Of a stretch of DNA of 64,000 bases, positions 7,833 to 16,929 are shown in pieces. Each line of letters starts with the position of its first letter. The stretch's first letter is position 1. A program made the translations under genes and the position numbers. Source of the stretch: Pseudoduganella namucuonensis (GTDB lineage Bacteria > Pseudomonadota > Gammaproteobacteria > Burkholderiales > Burkholderiaceae_D); the NCBI RefSeq assembly GCF_900116645.1, contig NZ_FPBO01000021.1:62001-126000 (forward strand), read 5' to 3'. The notes under the pieces are model-generated. The model had not been told where the DNA came from. It was given only the letters and a program-made list of their open reading frames with translations, and searched no databases.

Positions 7833-9599
7833 CTAGTGGCGGGCGATATGCTCGATGAAGTCCGCCGCCGGCAGCGGCTTGGCGAAGTGGTAGCCCTGCG
7901 CCACGTGGCAACCCCATTCGCGTATCAGGGCCAGCGATTCGGCAGTCTCCACGCCCTCGGCCACCACCTCGTAGCCCAGTTCCCGCGCCAGCGCGATCAG
8001 CGAGCGCACGATGCGCTGGTCGCGCGGGTTGGTGTGCACGTTGCGCACCAGCGACTGGTCCACCTTGACCACGGTGGCCGGCACCTTCTGCAGGTAGGCG
8101 AAGTTGCTGTAGCCGGTGCCGAAATCGTCCAGCGCCAGGCTCATGCCCAGCGCGCGGATGCCGTGCAGGGTTTGCAGGATGGCCGGGCTCTCCATCCACA
8201 CGCCCTCGGTGCATTCGATCTCCACGTAGCGCGGCGGCAGGCCGGATTCCGCGCAGGCCGCGGCCAGCCGCTGGCAGATGTCGCCCTCCTCGAAATTGAG
8301 CGCCGACAGGTTGATCGCGATCTTCACCGGGCGCCCCGCCGCGTGCCACTGCGCCGCCTGGCGGATCGCCGTGCGCAGCACCCAGTCCGTGAGGGGCTTG
8401 ATCAGCGCGGTCTTCTCGATCAGCGGGATGAATTCGGCCGGCGAGATGAAGCCCAGTTCCGGATGCCGCCAGCGCAGCAGCGCCTCGGCCGACAGGCAGG
8501 CGCCGCTGGCCAGGTCGTGCTTGGGCTGGTAGACCAGCTGGAAGGCGTCCGCGCGCAGGCCCTCGCGCACGTCGTTCAGCAGGCGGAAGGCGCGCCGCTG
8601 GCGGGCGTCCGCGTCGCCGTCGTAGGCCGACCAGCGCCGCTGCGCCAGCAAGGCCTGGTTGACCGCCGACGAGGCCTTGCGCGGCGCGTCCATGGCCGAA
8701 TCCGGGCATAGCCGGAACACCACGATGCCGCCGAAGCTGGGCAGGTTGAGCGGCACGTTCAGGTCCATCAGCGGCTCCTGCAGGGCCGGTTCCTGCGCGC
8801 GCGCGAAGGCGACGAAGCCGCCGGTGTCGCCGTCGCCGGACAGCACGGCGAAGCGCGCGTCCGTCACGTGGTAGACCGTGGCCCTGCCGCGGAACAGGCG
8901 CTTGAGTTTTTGCCCGGCGCTGCGCACCAGTTCATCGTGCGCCGCCACCCCCAGCACGCTGGCGATTTCGAAGGCGGTGGCGGCGTCCGGCAAGTCCAGG
9001 TAGACCAGCACCCGCTCCTCGCCGGCCGCCTCGCGGCCCTGCTGCTTCAGGTCCGCCTCGAGCTGGTATTTGTTCGGCATGCCGCTGACCGCGTCCACAT
9101 GGCCGACCGCGCGCCGCAGCGAGATGTGCGACATCACCATCGCCGCCATCTCCCGCAGCCTGGCGCGCTGCGCGGGGTCCATCGCGCGCGGGGCGGAGTC
9201 GATCACGCACAGCGCGCCGATGGCGTAGCCCTCGGGCGTGAGCAGCGGCGCGCCGGCGTAGAAGCGCACGTGGGGCGGACCGGCGACGGCGGGATTGTCC
9301 ACGAAGCGCGGATCGAGCAGCGCGTCGTCCACCACCATCACGTCGGCGCGCCGTATGGTGTGGTCGCAGAAGGACTCCTCGCGCGTCTCGCCCGGCGTGC
9401 AAAAGCCGACCGAGGCCTTGATCCACTGGCGGTCGCTGTCGATCAGCGAGATGTAGGCGCCCGCCGTGCCGAACACGGACATGGCCAGCCGCGTCGCGGT
9501 GTCGAAATACTCGGAGGTGTGGCTGTCGAGGATGCCCAGTTCGCGCAGCGCGGCGACCCGCTCCACTTCGCTGTTCGGCATGGCCAGTTCAGCGTGCAT
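7833..9599 (-). CDS. GAF - degenerate GGDEF - EAL phosphodiesterase
   Basis: A 588-residue cytoplasmic protein. Residues about 10-160 form a GAF sensor (ISLIDSDRQWIKA, ESFCDHTIR, GYAIGALCVID). A GGDEF-like region follows but has no GGDEF signature and begins DAVSGMPNKYQLE, so it should not make c-di-GMP. The EAL domain is complete: EALLRW from residue 372, INLSALN, IECTEG, LDDFGTGYSN, VKVDQSLV and AEGVET. All catalytic acids are present, so active c-di-GMP hydrolysis to pGpG is expected. With the GGEEF cyclase at 21215 and the PilZ protein at 31484 it could feed flagellar control (inference). Confidence 0.9.
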   Translation of the reverse strand: MHAELAMPNSEVERVAALRELGILDSHTSEYFDTATRLAMSVFGTAGAYISLIDSDRQWIKASVGFCTPGETREESFCDHTIRRADVMVVDDALLDPRFVDNPAVAGPPHVRFYAGAPLLTPEGYAIGALCVIDSAPRAMDPAQRARLREMAAMVMSHISLRRAVGHVDAVSGMPNKYQLEADLKQQGREAAGEERVLVYLDLPDAATAFEIASVLGVAAHDELVRSAGQKLKRLFRGRATVYHVTDARFAVLSGDGDTGGFVAFARAQEPALQEPLMDLNVPLNLPSFGGIVVFRLCPDSAMDAPRKASSAVNQALLAQRRWSAYDGDADARQRRAFRLLNDVREGLRADAFQLVYQPKHDLASGACLSAEALLRWRHPELGFISPAEFIPLIEKTALIKPLTDWVLRTAIRQAAQWHAAGRPVKIAINLSALNFEEGDICQRLAAACAESGLPPRYVEIECTEGVWMESPAILQTLHGIRALGMSLALDDFGTGYSNFAYLQKVPATVVKVDQSLVRNVHTNPRDQRIVRSLIALARELGYEVVAEGVETAESLALIREWGCHVAQGYHFAKPLPAADFIEHIARH

Positions 9600-9822
9600 G
9601 GCGGGCCTCCCGCGCGGGAGGAGTCTGTATGGTGTCTGTCGCTTGGATGTGCATGGCGGGTGTGCGGCGGCGAGGCCGGGCTAGTGTTCGTCGAGTGTTC
9701 CCTGGCCGCAATAATAATCGCGCCGATTCGATAAAGACAATAAATTCCCGCTATCCATCCCATAGGCGAGAGTGGCGCGGGGGCCGGCCCGGCCTTGCTA
9801 TGATGGGCGCCGGGAGGATGGC

Positions 9823-10635
9823 ATGGGTAAAACTAGCTTGATACGGGTGGGCATCGGCGGCTGGGACTACGCTCCCTGGCGCGAGACTTTCTATCCACAG
9901 GGGCTGGCGCAGAGGCGCGCGCTGGAGTACGCCAGCGGCAAGGTCACCAGCATCGAGATCAACGGCACCTACTACCGCACCGCCAAGCCGGAGCACTTCG
10001 CCGGCTGGCACGCGCAGACGCCGGACGGTTTCATGTTCGCCGTGAAGGCCAGCCGCTACGCCACCAACCGCAAGGCGCTGGGCGAGGCCGGCGAGGCGGT
10101 GGAGCGCTTCGTCAACAGCGGACTGGCGGAGCTGGGCGACAAGCTCGGCCCCCTGCTCTGGCAGCTGGCGCCCACCAAGCGTTTCGACCCGGACGAACTG
10201 GAGGCGTTTTTCAAGCTGTTGCCGGACAAGCTGGGCCAGCGCAAGCTGCGCCACGTGCTGGACACGCGCCACCCCAGCTTCATGTGCGCGGACTACCTGA
10301 AGCTGGCGCGCCGCCACAAGGTGGCCACCGTGTTCACCGATTCGCCGGACTATCCGTCCTACGCCGACGTCACCGGCGATTTCGTCTACGCCCGCCTGAT
10401 GGACGCGCGCGCCGACATCGCCACCGGCTACGGCAAGCCGGCGCTGAAAAAGTGGGCGGCGCGCGCGGCGCTGTGGCGCGACGGCGGCCAGCCGGACGAC
10501 CTGCCCTACGCTGGCGAACCCAAGGATGGCGCCAAGGCGCGCGACGTGTTCGTCTATTTCATCAACGGCGCCAAGGAGCGCGCGCCGGCGGCGGCCATGG
10601 AGCTGATCGCCACGCTGGCGACGGGCGCGGCCTAA
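9823..10635 (+). CDS. DUF72 domain protein
   Basis: A 270-residue TIM-barrel-like DUF72 (YecE) protein: RVGIGGWDYAPWRETFYP at the N-terminus, SIEINGTYYRT, FMFAVKASRYATN, and the late VFVYFINGAKERAP strand. The start at 9823 follows GGGAGG; an upstream ATG at 9772 is rejected. Family function is unsettled; a nuclease-like or metal-dependent activity has been guessed for relatives. Its last four bases overlap the end of the convergent serine hydrolase gene. Confidence 0.9.
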   Translation: MGKTSLIRVGIGGWDYAPWRETFYPQGLAQRRALEYASGKVTSIEINGTYYRTAKPEHFAGWHAQTPDGFMFAVKASRYATNRKALGEAGEAVERFVNSGLAELGDKLGPLLWQLAPTKRFDPDELEAFFKLLPDKLGQRKLRHVLDTRHPSFMCADYLKLARRHKVATVFTDSPDYPSYADVTGDFVYARLMDARADIATGYGKPALKKWAARAALWRDGGQPDDLPYAGEPKDGAKARDVFVYFINGAKERAPAAAMELIATLATGAA

Positions 10636-11810
10636 GCGTCCAGCAGCGCCTCGTAGGCCAGGCGCTTGAACTCGAAGGCGTAGGGATTCCAGAAGCCCAT
10701 CTGGCGCTGGGCCATCAGCACGCCGGCGATGTTGTGCCGCGGCGAGATCCACCAGTGGGTGCCGGCGATGCCGCCCCATTCGAATTCGCCGGCGCCGGCC
10801 GGCGGATCCCCGGGTCCCGGCCGCAGGGTGACGGCGCCGCCCAGGCCGTAGCCCTTGCCCGGCACCGGACCGACGCCGGGAAAGCCGATGCTCACGCCGT
10901 CGGCCAGCTGGTTCGTCATCATGGCCGCGATGGTGTCGGCGCGCAGCAAGGCCGGGCCGCCCGGCATCAGGCTGCGCAGCAGCGCCACCATGTCGTCCAG
11001 GGTGGACACCAGGCCGCCTCCGCCGGACTGGCGCGCCACCGGCGCCAGGTAGGCGCCCGGATACGGCGAACCGGCCAGCCGGCGCAGGCCGGGAACGGCG
11101 GGGTCGAACCGGTCCGCGCCGGCGTAGTAGACGGTCAGGCGGTCGCGCTTTTCGGGCGGGACGACGAGGCAGGTGTCGTCCATGCCCAGCGGCCCGAGGA
11201 TGGCCTGTTCCAGGAAGTCGCCGAAGCGCTGGCCGCCCGCCACCTCCACCACGCGCGCCAGCACGTCCGAGGCGATCGAGTATTCCCAGCCGGTGCCGGG
11301 GTGGAAGGACAGCGGCAGCGGCGCGAGCGCGTCCACCATCTGTTCCAGCGTGCTGTCGGCGTGCATGATGCGCCGCGCGGCGTAGGCCTGGTCCATCAGG
11401 CTGCCCGGGGCGAGGAAGCCGTAGCCCAGGCCCGAGCTGTGGCACAGCAGGTGGCGCAGCGTGATCGGGGCGCGCGCCGGTTCGGTGTCGTCCAGGCTCG
11501 CCGCGCCGGGCCTGAGCACGCGGCGCCCCGCCAGCGCGGGCAGGTGCAGCTCGACCGGGTCGTCGAGCGTCAGCCGGCCCCGCTCCATCAGGATCAGGAC
11601 GGCGATGGAGGTGACCAGCTTGGTGTTGGAAAAGACCCGGAACAGGTGGTCGCCGCGCAGCGCGGCGCCGGCCTCCAGGTCCGCGTGGCCGACGCAGTGC
11701 CGGTCCACCACCGCGGTGCCGGACAGCAGCGCGCAGGAGGCGCCGGCCAGGATGCCGCCGTCCACCCAGGAGCGCATGGCGGCGTGCACCGCCTTGAATT
11801 GGTCGCCCAT
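10632..11810 (-). CDS. Serine hydrolase, beta-lactamase (class C/EstB) fold
   Basis: A 392-residue protein of the penicillin-binding-protein/beta-lactamase superfamily. The nucleophile motif SNTK is at residues 61-64 (FRVFSNTK), and the second motif is Tyr-Ser (EYSIASDV). GIAGTHWWISP near the C-terminus stands for the third motif. ITLRHLLCHSSGLGYG is characteristic. No signal peptide is visible, so a cytoplasmic esterase or transesterase is more likely than a beta-lactamase. ATG 11810 has GAGG ahead and is 8 bp after the alpha/beta hydrolase stop, making it the third gene of the tetR-hydrolase operon. Confidence 0.85.
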   Translation of the reverse strand: MGDQFKAVHAAMRSWVDGGILAGASCALLSGTAVVDRHCVGHADLEAGAALRGDHLFRVFSNTKLVTSIAVLILMERGRLTLDDPVELHLPALAGRRVLRPGAASLDDTEPARAPITLRHLLCHSSGLGYGFLAPGSLMDQAYAARRIMHADSTLEQMVDALAPLPLSFHPGTGWEYSIASDVLARVVEVAGGQRFGDFLEQAILGPLGMDDTCLVVPPEKRDRLTVYYAGADRFDPAVPGLRRLAGSPYPGAYLAPVARQSGGGGLVSTLDDMVALLRSLMPGGPALLRADTIAAMMTNQLADGVSIGFPGVGPVPGKGYGLGGAVTLRPGPGDPPAGAGEFEWGGIAGTHWWISPRHNIAGVLMAQRQMGFWNPYAFEFKRLAYEALLDA

Positions 11811-11818
11811 GCCGGCCC

Positions 11819-12859
11819 TCAGACGGGAGGGTGCGCGGCCGGACTGCGCGCGCCGATGCCGTCGAACCAGTCCAGCGCGGCCACCCACAGCGCTTGCGCC
11901 TGCGGGCGGAAATAGCCCATGTGGCCGATCTTGCCGATGCCCGACTTGGCCGGGTCGATGTCGATGCCGAACCAGGGCGCGTTGCGGTAGCCGCGCATGA
12001 AGGCGTCGCGCGAGCCGGGCGGCGCCCACAGGTCGTCGGCCGCGTTGACCGCCATGATGGGCGCGCGCACGTCGTTGAAGCCGTCGGTCACGTCGCGCAT
12101 CTTCGGGTCGTCGAAGAAGTAGTGCGGGTAGCCGCACCAGTGCTTCCACTGGCGGTACACGCCCAGCGGCAGGTCCTCGCCCATGCCCAGCTTGCTCCAG
12201 GCCAGGCAGCCCTTCCAGCGCGTGAGCAGCGGCGCGACCACGTTCCACATCAGCAGCACGCGCACGCGTTCAAGCCGCGGCATCCAGCCATGCCAGCCGG
12301 CGCCGGTGGCGAAGGTGTACAGGCCGTCCACCTTGCCGTGGTTGGGCAGCAGGCCGAAGGCGTGGCCGCCGTAGGAATGGCCGACCATGTACAGGGGCAC
12401 GCGTCCGGCACGCGGCGCCGCGCCGGCGTTGGCGGCGGATGCGGCGGCGGACGTGGTGGCGGCGCGGGGGGCGGTGGCCGCGCCGGGGGCGGCGGACGCG
12501 CCGGCCGTGGCGCCGTCGTCGGCCATGTGGTCGACGGCGGCGGCCAGGTCCAGCCGGCCCCAGTCCAGGAAGCTGGCGCGGAAGCCGCGCAGGCTGCCGC
12601 TGCGCGAGGCGCCGATGCCGCGGTAGTCCAGGGTCAGCACGGTGTAGCCGTGCGCCGCCGCGAACTGCGCGAAGCGGCGGTAGAAGCCCTGCGGCACGCC
12701 GGTGGCGCCGGCCACGATCAGCCGGCCGCGCTCGGCGCCCTGCGCGGCGTAGCGCATGGCCGCCAGCGGATAGCCGTCGACGGCGCGCAGCGTGAAGGAG
12801 ACGGGCTGGCCGGCGGCGGCCGGGTCGGCGCCGGGATTGGCGTTGGCGGTGGTGTTCAT
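11819..12859 (-). CDS. Alpha/beta hydrolase (COG4757-like)
   Basis: A 346-residue alpha/beta hydrolase. The nucleophile elbow is GHSYGG with Ser at residue 162; LTLDYRGIGASRSG and the late VNAADDLWAPP segment supply the usual acid region, and GHMGYFR the histidine. An unusual feature is an Ala/Thr-rich low-complexity insert of about 35 residues (roughly residues 120-154) just before the elbow strand. The start ATG overlaps the stop of the tetR gene (ATGA), with AAGGAG upstream, so the two are translationally coupled. Substrate unknown; probably an esterase or lipase-like enzyme of fatty esters. Confidence 0.85.
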   Translation of the reverse strand: MNTTANANPGADPAAAGQPVSFTLRAVDGYPLAAMRYAAQGAERGRLIVAGATGVPQGFYRRFAQFAAAHGYTVLTLDYRGIGASRSGSLRGFRASFLDWGRLDLAAAVDHMADDGATAGASAAPGAATAPRAATTSAAASAANAGAAPRAGRVPLYMVGHSYGGHAFGLLPNHGKVDGLYTFATGAGWHGWMPRLERVRVLLMWNVVAPLLTRWKGCLAWSKLGMGEDLPLGVYRQWKHWCGYPHYFFDDPKMRDVTDGFNDVRAPIMAVNAADDLWAPPGSRDAFMRGYRNAPWFGIDIDPAKSGIGKIGHMGYFRPQAQALWVAALDWFDGIGARSPAAHPPV

Positions 12860-13485
12860 GGCGACTCCTTGCATGGCGGGTCCTTCGGGCCGGGGGCGGG
12901 TTGGTCCAACAGCGAAAGCAGTGTCTCGGTGGCTTGCAGCATCGGGCCGACGTCGTTGGCCACGCGCGCCTGCAGCAGGCCACCCTCGTAGGCGGCCACC
13001 ATCAGCGCGGCGACGCCCTCGGCGCGCGCCGCGTCGTGGCCGGCCGCCGCCAGCGCGGCGGCGATGCGGCCGCGGATGGCGGCGAAGCCGGCGCACAGCG
13101 CCTGGCGGATCTCGACGTCGGCGGCGGTCGACTCCAGCGCCACCGTGCCCAGCGGGCAGCCGCGCTCGAAGCCGCTCTCGCCCAGTCCGCCCATGGCGCG
13201 CGCGATCCAGGCCCGCAGCCCGACGGCAGGGTCGGCGTGCCCCTGCATCAGCTTGTCCAGCATGGCGCAGGAAAACGACACCGTGGCCTCGATGGCGGCC
13301 ACCGCCAGCGCCGTCTTGCCGCCGGGGAAGTGATGGTAGAGCACGCCCTTGGGCGCCTGCGCCCGCGCCAGGATCTCGCTCAGGCCGGCGCCGTGCAGGC
13401 CCCGGTATTGCAGCGTGTGGACCATGGCGTTGATCAGGCGCGTTCGGGTGCCGGGCTCGTCGGGAAGGGTTTTCGGATTCGTCAT
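12856..13485 (-). CDS. TetR family regulator, YxaF/LmrA type
   Basis: A 209-residue TetR regulator with HTH text GLHGAGLSEILARAQAPKG and VLYHHFPGGKTALAVAAI, the hallmark of the LmrA/YxaF subgroup. The C-terminal domain has GCPLGTVALES, also usual in this group. It heads an operon with the alpha/beta hydrolase (ATGA overlap) and the serine hydrolase. A perfect inverted repeat at 13498-13513 directly upstream matches the type of operator expected, so autorepression relieved by a lipophilic ligand is likely (inference). Confidence 0.9.
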   Translation of the reverse strand: MTNPKTLPDEPGTRTRLINAMVHTLQYRGLHGAGLSEILARAQAPKGVLYHHFPGGKTALAVAAIEATVSFSCAMLDKLMQGHADPAVGLRAWIARAMGGLGESGFERGCPLGTVALESTAADVEIRQALCAGFAAIRGRIAAALAAAGHDAARAEGVAALMVAAYEGGLLQARVANDVGPMLQATETLLSLLDQPAPGPKDPPCKESP

Positions 13486-13497
13486 GCGGCCATTCTA

Positions 13498-13513
13498 TAG
13501 ACCGGTCGGTCTA
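13498..13513. promoter_or_regulatory. Operator of the YxaF/LmrA-type TetR regulator
   Basis: TAGACC-GGTC-GGTCTA is an inverted repeat with perfect 6-base arms, 13 bp ahead of the regulator start. The TAGACC..GGTCTA form is what LmrA-group regulators typically bind. Confidence 0.65.
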
Positions 13514-13623
13514 GTGGCAAGCGCTTTCGAGGGGCAAACTGGGGCTGTAATACCGCAGGGCAAGTGATAAAATACGCCTTTGGGCGACCGCTTCCTTGCC
13601 CACATCGTTTTCGAAAGAACAAC

Positions 13624-14271
13624 ATGAGCCAAACTTCCGCCTTCTCCGGCAGCCTGTTCATGGTGGCCGCGCCGTCCGGCGCCGGCAAATCCACACTCGT
13701 CAACGCGCTGCTGGCGCAGGAACCGGGCATCAAGCTGTCGATCTCGACCACCACCCGCGCGCCCCGTCCGGGCGAGGAGCATGGCCGCGAATACTTCTTC
13801 ACCACCGCCGAGGACTTCGTGGCGCGCGCCCAGGCCGGCGAGTTCCTCGAATGGGCCGAGGTGCACGGCAACTACTACGGCACCTCGCGCATCTTCGTCG
13901 AGGAGCAGATGAAGACCGGCACCGACATCCTGCTGGAGATCGACTGGCAGGGCGCGCGCCAGGTCAAGAAGCAGTTCCCGATGGCGGCCGGCATCTTCAT
14001 CCTGCCGCCGTCGATCGCGGCGCTGGAGGAGCGGCTGCACAAGCGCGGCCAGGACGAGCCGCACGTGATCACGCGCCGGCTGCTGGCGGCCGGCGGCGAA
14101 ATCGCCCACGCCCCGGAGTTCGAGTATGTTATTATCAACCAGGAGTTTCCGGTCGCCCTGTCTGAGCTGAGCGCGATCGTACGAGCGGCCCGTTGCCGAT
14201 TCTCGCAACAAGCGGCCCGCAACACATCGCTCTTCGCCCAACTTGGCATACACGCCGAGCATGCTGAATAA
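13624..14271 (+). CDS. gmk: Guanylate kinase
   Basis: A 215-residue cytoplasmic enzyme converting GMP and ATP to GDP and ADP. The P-loop is APSGAGKST near the N-terminus, the GMP-binding segment has STTTRAPRPGE and HGREYFF, and WAEVHGNYYGTS, EIDWQGARQV and the lid with VITRRL all match. ATG 13624 is chosen over an upstream in-frame start at 13564. It is followed by rpoZ and spoT, the classic proteobacterial order, linking GTP supply with the stringent response. Confidence 0.97.
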   Translation: MSQTSAFSGSLFMVAAPSGAGKSTLVNALLAQEPGIKLSISTTTRAPRPGEEHGREYFFTTAEDFVARAQAGEFLEWAEVHGNYYGTSRIFVEEQMKTGTDILLEIDWQGARQVKKQFPMAAGIFILPPSIAALEERLHKRGQDEPHVITRRLLAAGGEIAHAPEFEYVIINQEFPVALSELSAIVRAARCRFSQQAARNTSLFAQLGIHAEHAE

Positions 14272-14302
14272 ATAACCAAGCACCGTATTTTTAGGAGTTG
14301 AG

Positions 14303-14506
14303 ATGGCCCGTATTACGATTGAAGATTGTCTGAAAAACGTCCCCAACCGCTTCCAGCTGACCCTGGCCGCGACCTATCGCGCGCGCCAGCTGCTGCAAGG
14401 CCACACTCCGAAGGTCGACGCCAAGGACAAGCCCACCGTGGTCGCGCTGCGCGAGATCGCCGCCGGCAAGGTCGGCCTGGAGATGCTGAAAAAGGTCCCT
14501 ATGTAA
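14303..14506 (+). CDS. rpoZ: RNA polymerase omega subunit
   Basis: A 67-residue protein beginning MARITIEDCLKNVPNRFQL, the conserved start of omega. NRFQLTLAATYRARQL and KPTVVALREIAAGK are the beta'-binding helices. The length is normal for betaproteobacteria. AGGAG at 14291-14295 is a good ribosome site. Omega assists assembly of RNA polymerase and forms part of a ppGpp-binding site, consistent with spoT next door. Confidence 0.97.
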   Translation: MARITIEDCLKNVPNRFQLTLAATYRARQLLQGHTPKVDAKDKPTVVALREIAAGKVGLEMLKKVPM

Positions 14507-14561
14507 GTTGGGCGCGAGCCCACCCAGTAGAACGAGGTTCTAACGCACTCTGTGGACCCGT

Positions 14562-16865
14562 ATGAACCTGACTCCTGCTGACACCGAAGTAACAGGCAAG
14601 CCCGCCAGCCGGGCCAAGCGCCCGGCCAAATCCGCGCCGGGCGCCGCCACGTCCGCGGCCAACGCCGCACCGACCACCACGCCACCCGTGACCTCATCGC
14701 CCCTGGCCACCCCCACCCTCACTGCGGGCGTCGCGTCCGTCACCCACCTGACCGAGAAGCTCGCCGAGTACATGTCGCCGTCCGACCTGAAGAAGGTCAA
14801 GGAGGCCTACCGCTTCTCGGACGAGATGCACCTGGGCCAGGTGCGCAAGTCGGGCGAGCCCTACATCTCCCATCCGATCGCCGTGGCCGAGATCTGCTCG
14901 GACTGGAAGCTGGACGCGCAGGCCATCATGGCCGCGCTGCTGCACGACGTGATGGAGGACCAGGACGTCAAGAAGGACGAGCTGATCGAACGCTTCGGCG
15001 CGCCGGTGGCGCACCTGGTGGACGGCCTGTCCAAGCTGGAGAAGATCGAGTTCCAGAGCCAGATCGAGGCGCAGGCCGAGAACTTCCGCAAGATGCTGCT
15101 GGCCATGGCCTCCGACGTGCGCGTCATCCTGATCAAGCTGGCCGACCGGCTGCACAACATGCGCACGCTGGACGTGATGGCGCCGGCCAAGAAGCGCCGC
15201 ATCGCCAGCGAGACCATGGAGGTGTACGTGCCGATCGCGCACCGCCTGGGCCTGAACAACATCTACCGCGAGCTGCAGGACCTGTCGTTCGCCCACCTGT
15301 ACCCGCTGCGCTACCACGTGCTGGCCAAGGCCGTGAAGGCGGCCCGCGGCAACCGGCGCGAGGTGGTCAAGAAGATCCTGGAGGCGGTCAAGAACACGCT
15401 CGCCATGGCCGAGATCGACGCCGAGGTGTACGGCCGCGAGAAGACGCTGTACGGCATCTACAAGAAGATGCGCAGCAAGCACCTGACGTTCTCGCAGGTG
15501 CTGGACGTGTACGGCTTCCGCGTGGTGGTCGACAGCTTCCCCAACTGCTACGTGGCGCTGGGCACGCTGCACTCGTTGTACAAGCCGATGCCGGGCAAGT
15601 TCAAGGACTACATCGCGATCCGCAAGCTGAACGGCTACCAGTCGCTGCACACCACGCTGATCGGCCCCTACGGCACGCCGGTGGAGTTCCAGATCCGCAC
15701 CCAGGAGATGCACCGCACCGCCGAATCCGGCGTGGCCGCGCACTGGCTGTACAAGACCGGCGACACCAACATGAGCGACCTGCAGCAGCGCACCCACTCG
15801 TGGCTGCAGTCGCTGCTCGACATCCAGCAGCAGACCGGCGACTCGGCCGAATTCCTGGAGCACGTGAAGGTCGACCTGTACCCGGACTCGGTGTACGTGT
15901 TCACGCCCAAATCGAAGATCATCTCGCTGCCGCGCGGCGCCACGCCGATCGACTTCGCCTACGCCATCCACACCGGCATCGGCGACCACACGGTGTCGGT
16001 CACCATCAACGGCGAGGCGGCGCAGCTGCGCTCCGAGCTGCGCAACGGCGACATCGTGGAGATCGTCACCGACCCGGCCTCGCGGCCGAGCCCGAGCTGG
16101 CTGTCGTTCGTGCGCACCGGCAAGGCGCGCTCGGCCATCCGCCACCACCTGCGCACCATCAACCTGCCGGAATCGATCGTCCTGGGCCGGCAGCTGCTGA
16201 CGCAGGCGCTGGCCGCCGCCCACCTCGAGCCGGACCTGCCGGAGACGCTGATCGAGCGCCTGCTGAACGAATCGAGCGCCAAGTCGCTGGACGAGCTGTA
16301 CGCCGACATCGGCATCGGCAAGCGCATGGCGGCGCTGGTGGCGCGCCACATCTACGGACTGATGGGCGGCGAGTCGGCCGCCATGCCGGTCGACCACGCC
16401 AACGCGGCCGAGCTGGACCCGGTCACCATCTGCGGCAGCGAGGGCGTGTCGGTGCAGCTGGCGCAATGCTGCCTGCCGATCCCGGGCGACCAGATCATCG
16501 GCCAGCTGCGGCGCGACCAGGGCCTGCTGGTGCACACGCTGGACTGCACGGTGGCCAAGCGCCAGAAGCAGAAGGAGCCGGACCGCTGGATCCCGGTCAA
16601 GTGGGGCAGCGACATCAACCGCCGCTTCGACAGCCGCATCAAGCTGTTGATCAACAACGAGAAGGGCATCCTGGCGCGGGTGGCCGCCGAGATCGGCGAA
16701 TCGGACGCCAACATCGTGTTCGTCGGCATGGACGAGGACGCGGAGCACGTGCTGCACCAGTTGCGCTTCACGATCCAGGTCAAGGACCGGGTGCACCTGG
16801 CCGGCCTGTTGCGCAACGTGCGCCGCGTCGCCGGCGTCAACCGCGTGCTGCGCGAGCGCAGCTAA
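14562..16865 (+). CDS. spoT: Bifunctional (p)ppGpp synthetase/hydrolase
   Basis: A 767-residue RSH enzyme. After an Ala/Pro/Thr-rich leader of about 60 residues come the HD hydrolase domain (ISHPIAVAEI, LLHDVMEDQDV), the synthetase domain (DVYGFRVVVD, NGYQSLHTT) with a KFKD loop in place of RFKD, a TGS domain (VFTPKSKIISLP, FAYAIHTGIGDH), a Cys-containing segment (QLAQCCLPIPGD) and a C-terminal ACT domain. The intact HD-ED and the basic [RK]FKD loop predict both hydrolysis and synthesis. The gmk-rpoZ-spoT order supports the name. The long polar leader is the only unusual part. Confidence 0.95.
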   Translation: MNLTPADTEVTGKPASRAKRPAKSAPGAATSAANAAPTTTPPVTSSPLATPTLTAGVASVTHLTEKLAEYMSPSDLKKVKEAYRFSDEMHLGQVRKSGEPYISHPIAVAEICSDWKLDAQAIMAALLHDVMEDQDVKKDELIERFGAPVAHLVDGLSKLEKIEFQSQIEAQAENFRKMLLAMASDVRVILIKLADRLHNMRTLDVMAPAKKRRIASETMEVYVPIAHRLGLNNIYRELQDLSFAHLYPLRYHVLAKAVKAARGNRREVVKKILEAVKNTLAMAEIDAEVYGREKTLYGIYKKMRSKHLTFSQVLDVYGFRVVVDSFPNCYVALGTLHSLYKPMPGKFKDYIAIRKLNGYQSLHTTLIGPYGTPVEFQIRTQEMHRTAESGVAAHWLYKTGDTNMSDLQQRTHSWLQSLLDIQQQTGDSAEFLEHVKVDLYPDSVYVFTPKSKIISLPRGATPIDFAYAIHTGIGDHTVSVTINGEAAQLRSELRNGDIVEIVTDPASRPSPSWLSFVRTGKARSAIRHHLRTINLPESIVLGRQLLTQALAAAHLEPDLPETLIERLLNESSAKSLDELYADIGIGKRMAALVARHIYGLMGGESAAMPVDHANAAELDPVTICGSEGVSVQLAQCCLPIPGDQIIGQLRRDQGLLVHTLDCTVAKRQKQKEPDRWIPVKWGSDINRRFDSRIKLLINNEKGILARVAAEIGESDANIVFVGMDEDAEHVLHQLRFTIQVKDRVHLAGLLRNVRRVAGVNRVLRERS

Positions 16866-16929
16866 AACCAGCGGCAGAACCTGGGGTCAGACCCAGTGGG
16901 TCTGACCCCGGCCTTTTGCCGCTGGTTTT
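16864..16929. repeat. Nested REP-like palindrome next to the RAYT gene
   Basis: Outer arms of 13 bases (16864-16876 and 16917-16929) are exact reverse complements around an inner stem, GGGGTCAGACCC (16883-16894) paired with GGGTCTGACCCC (16898-16909) with a 3-base loop. It occupies the whole spoT-RAYT gap and could also act as a terminator. GGGGTCAG heads recur at 32259, 56164 (GGGGACAG) and 58296, the pattern expected for REP elements mobilised by a RAYT. Confidence 0.75.

Noticed and set aside
12270..12983. Arg-rich overlapping frames in the alpha/beta hydrolase and tetR region
   Set aside because: They show the composition of out-of-frame GC-rich sequence and no domain; the in-frame genes have motifs and coupled starts.
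14509..14522. TGGGC-GCGA-GCCCA hairpin between rpoZ and spoT
   Set aside because: No T run follows and the genes are expected to be read through; it is too short to call a feature.
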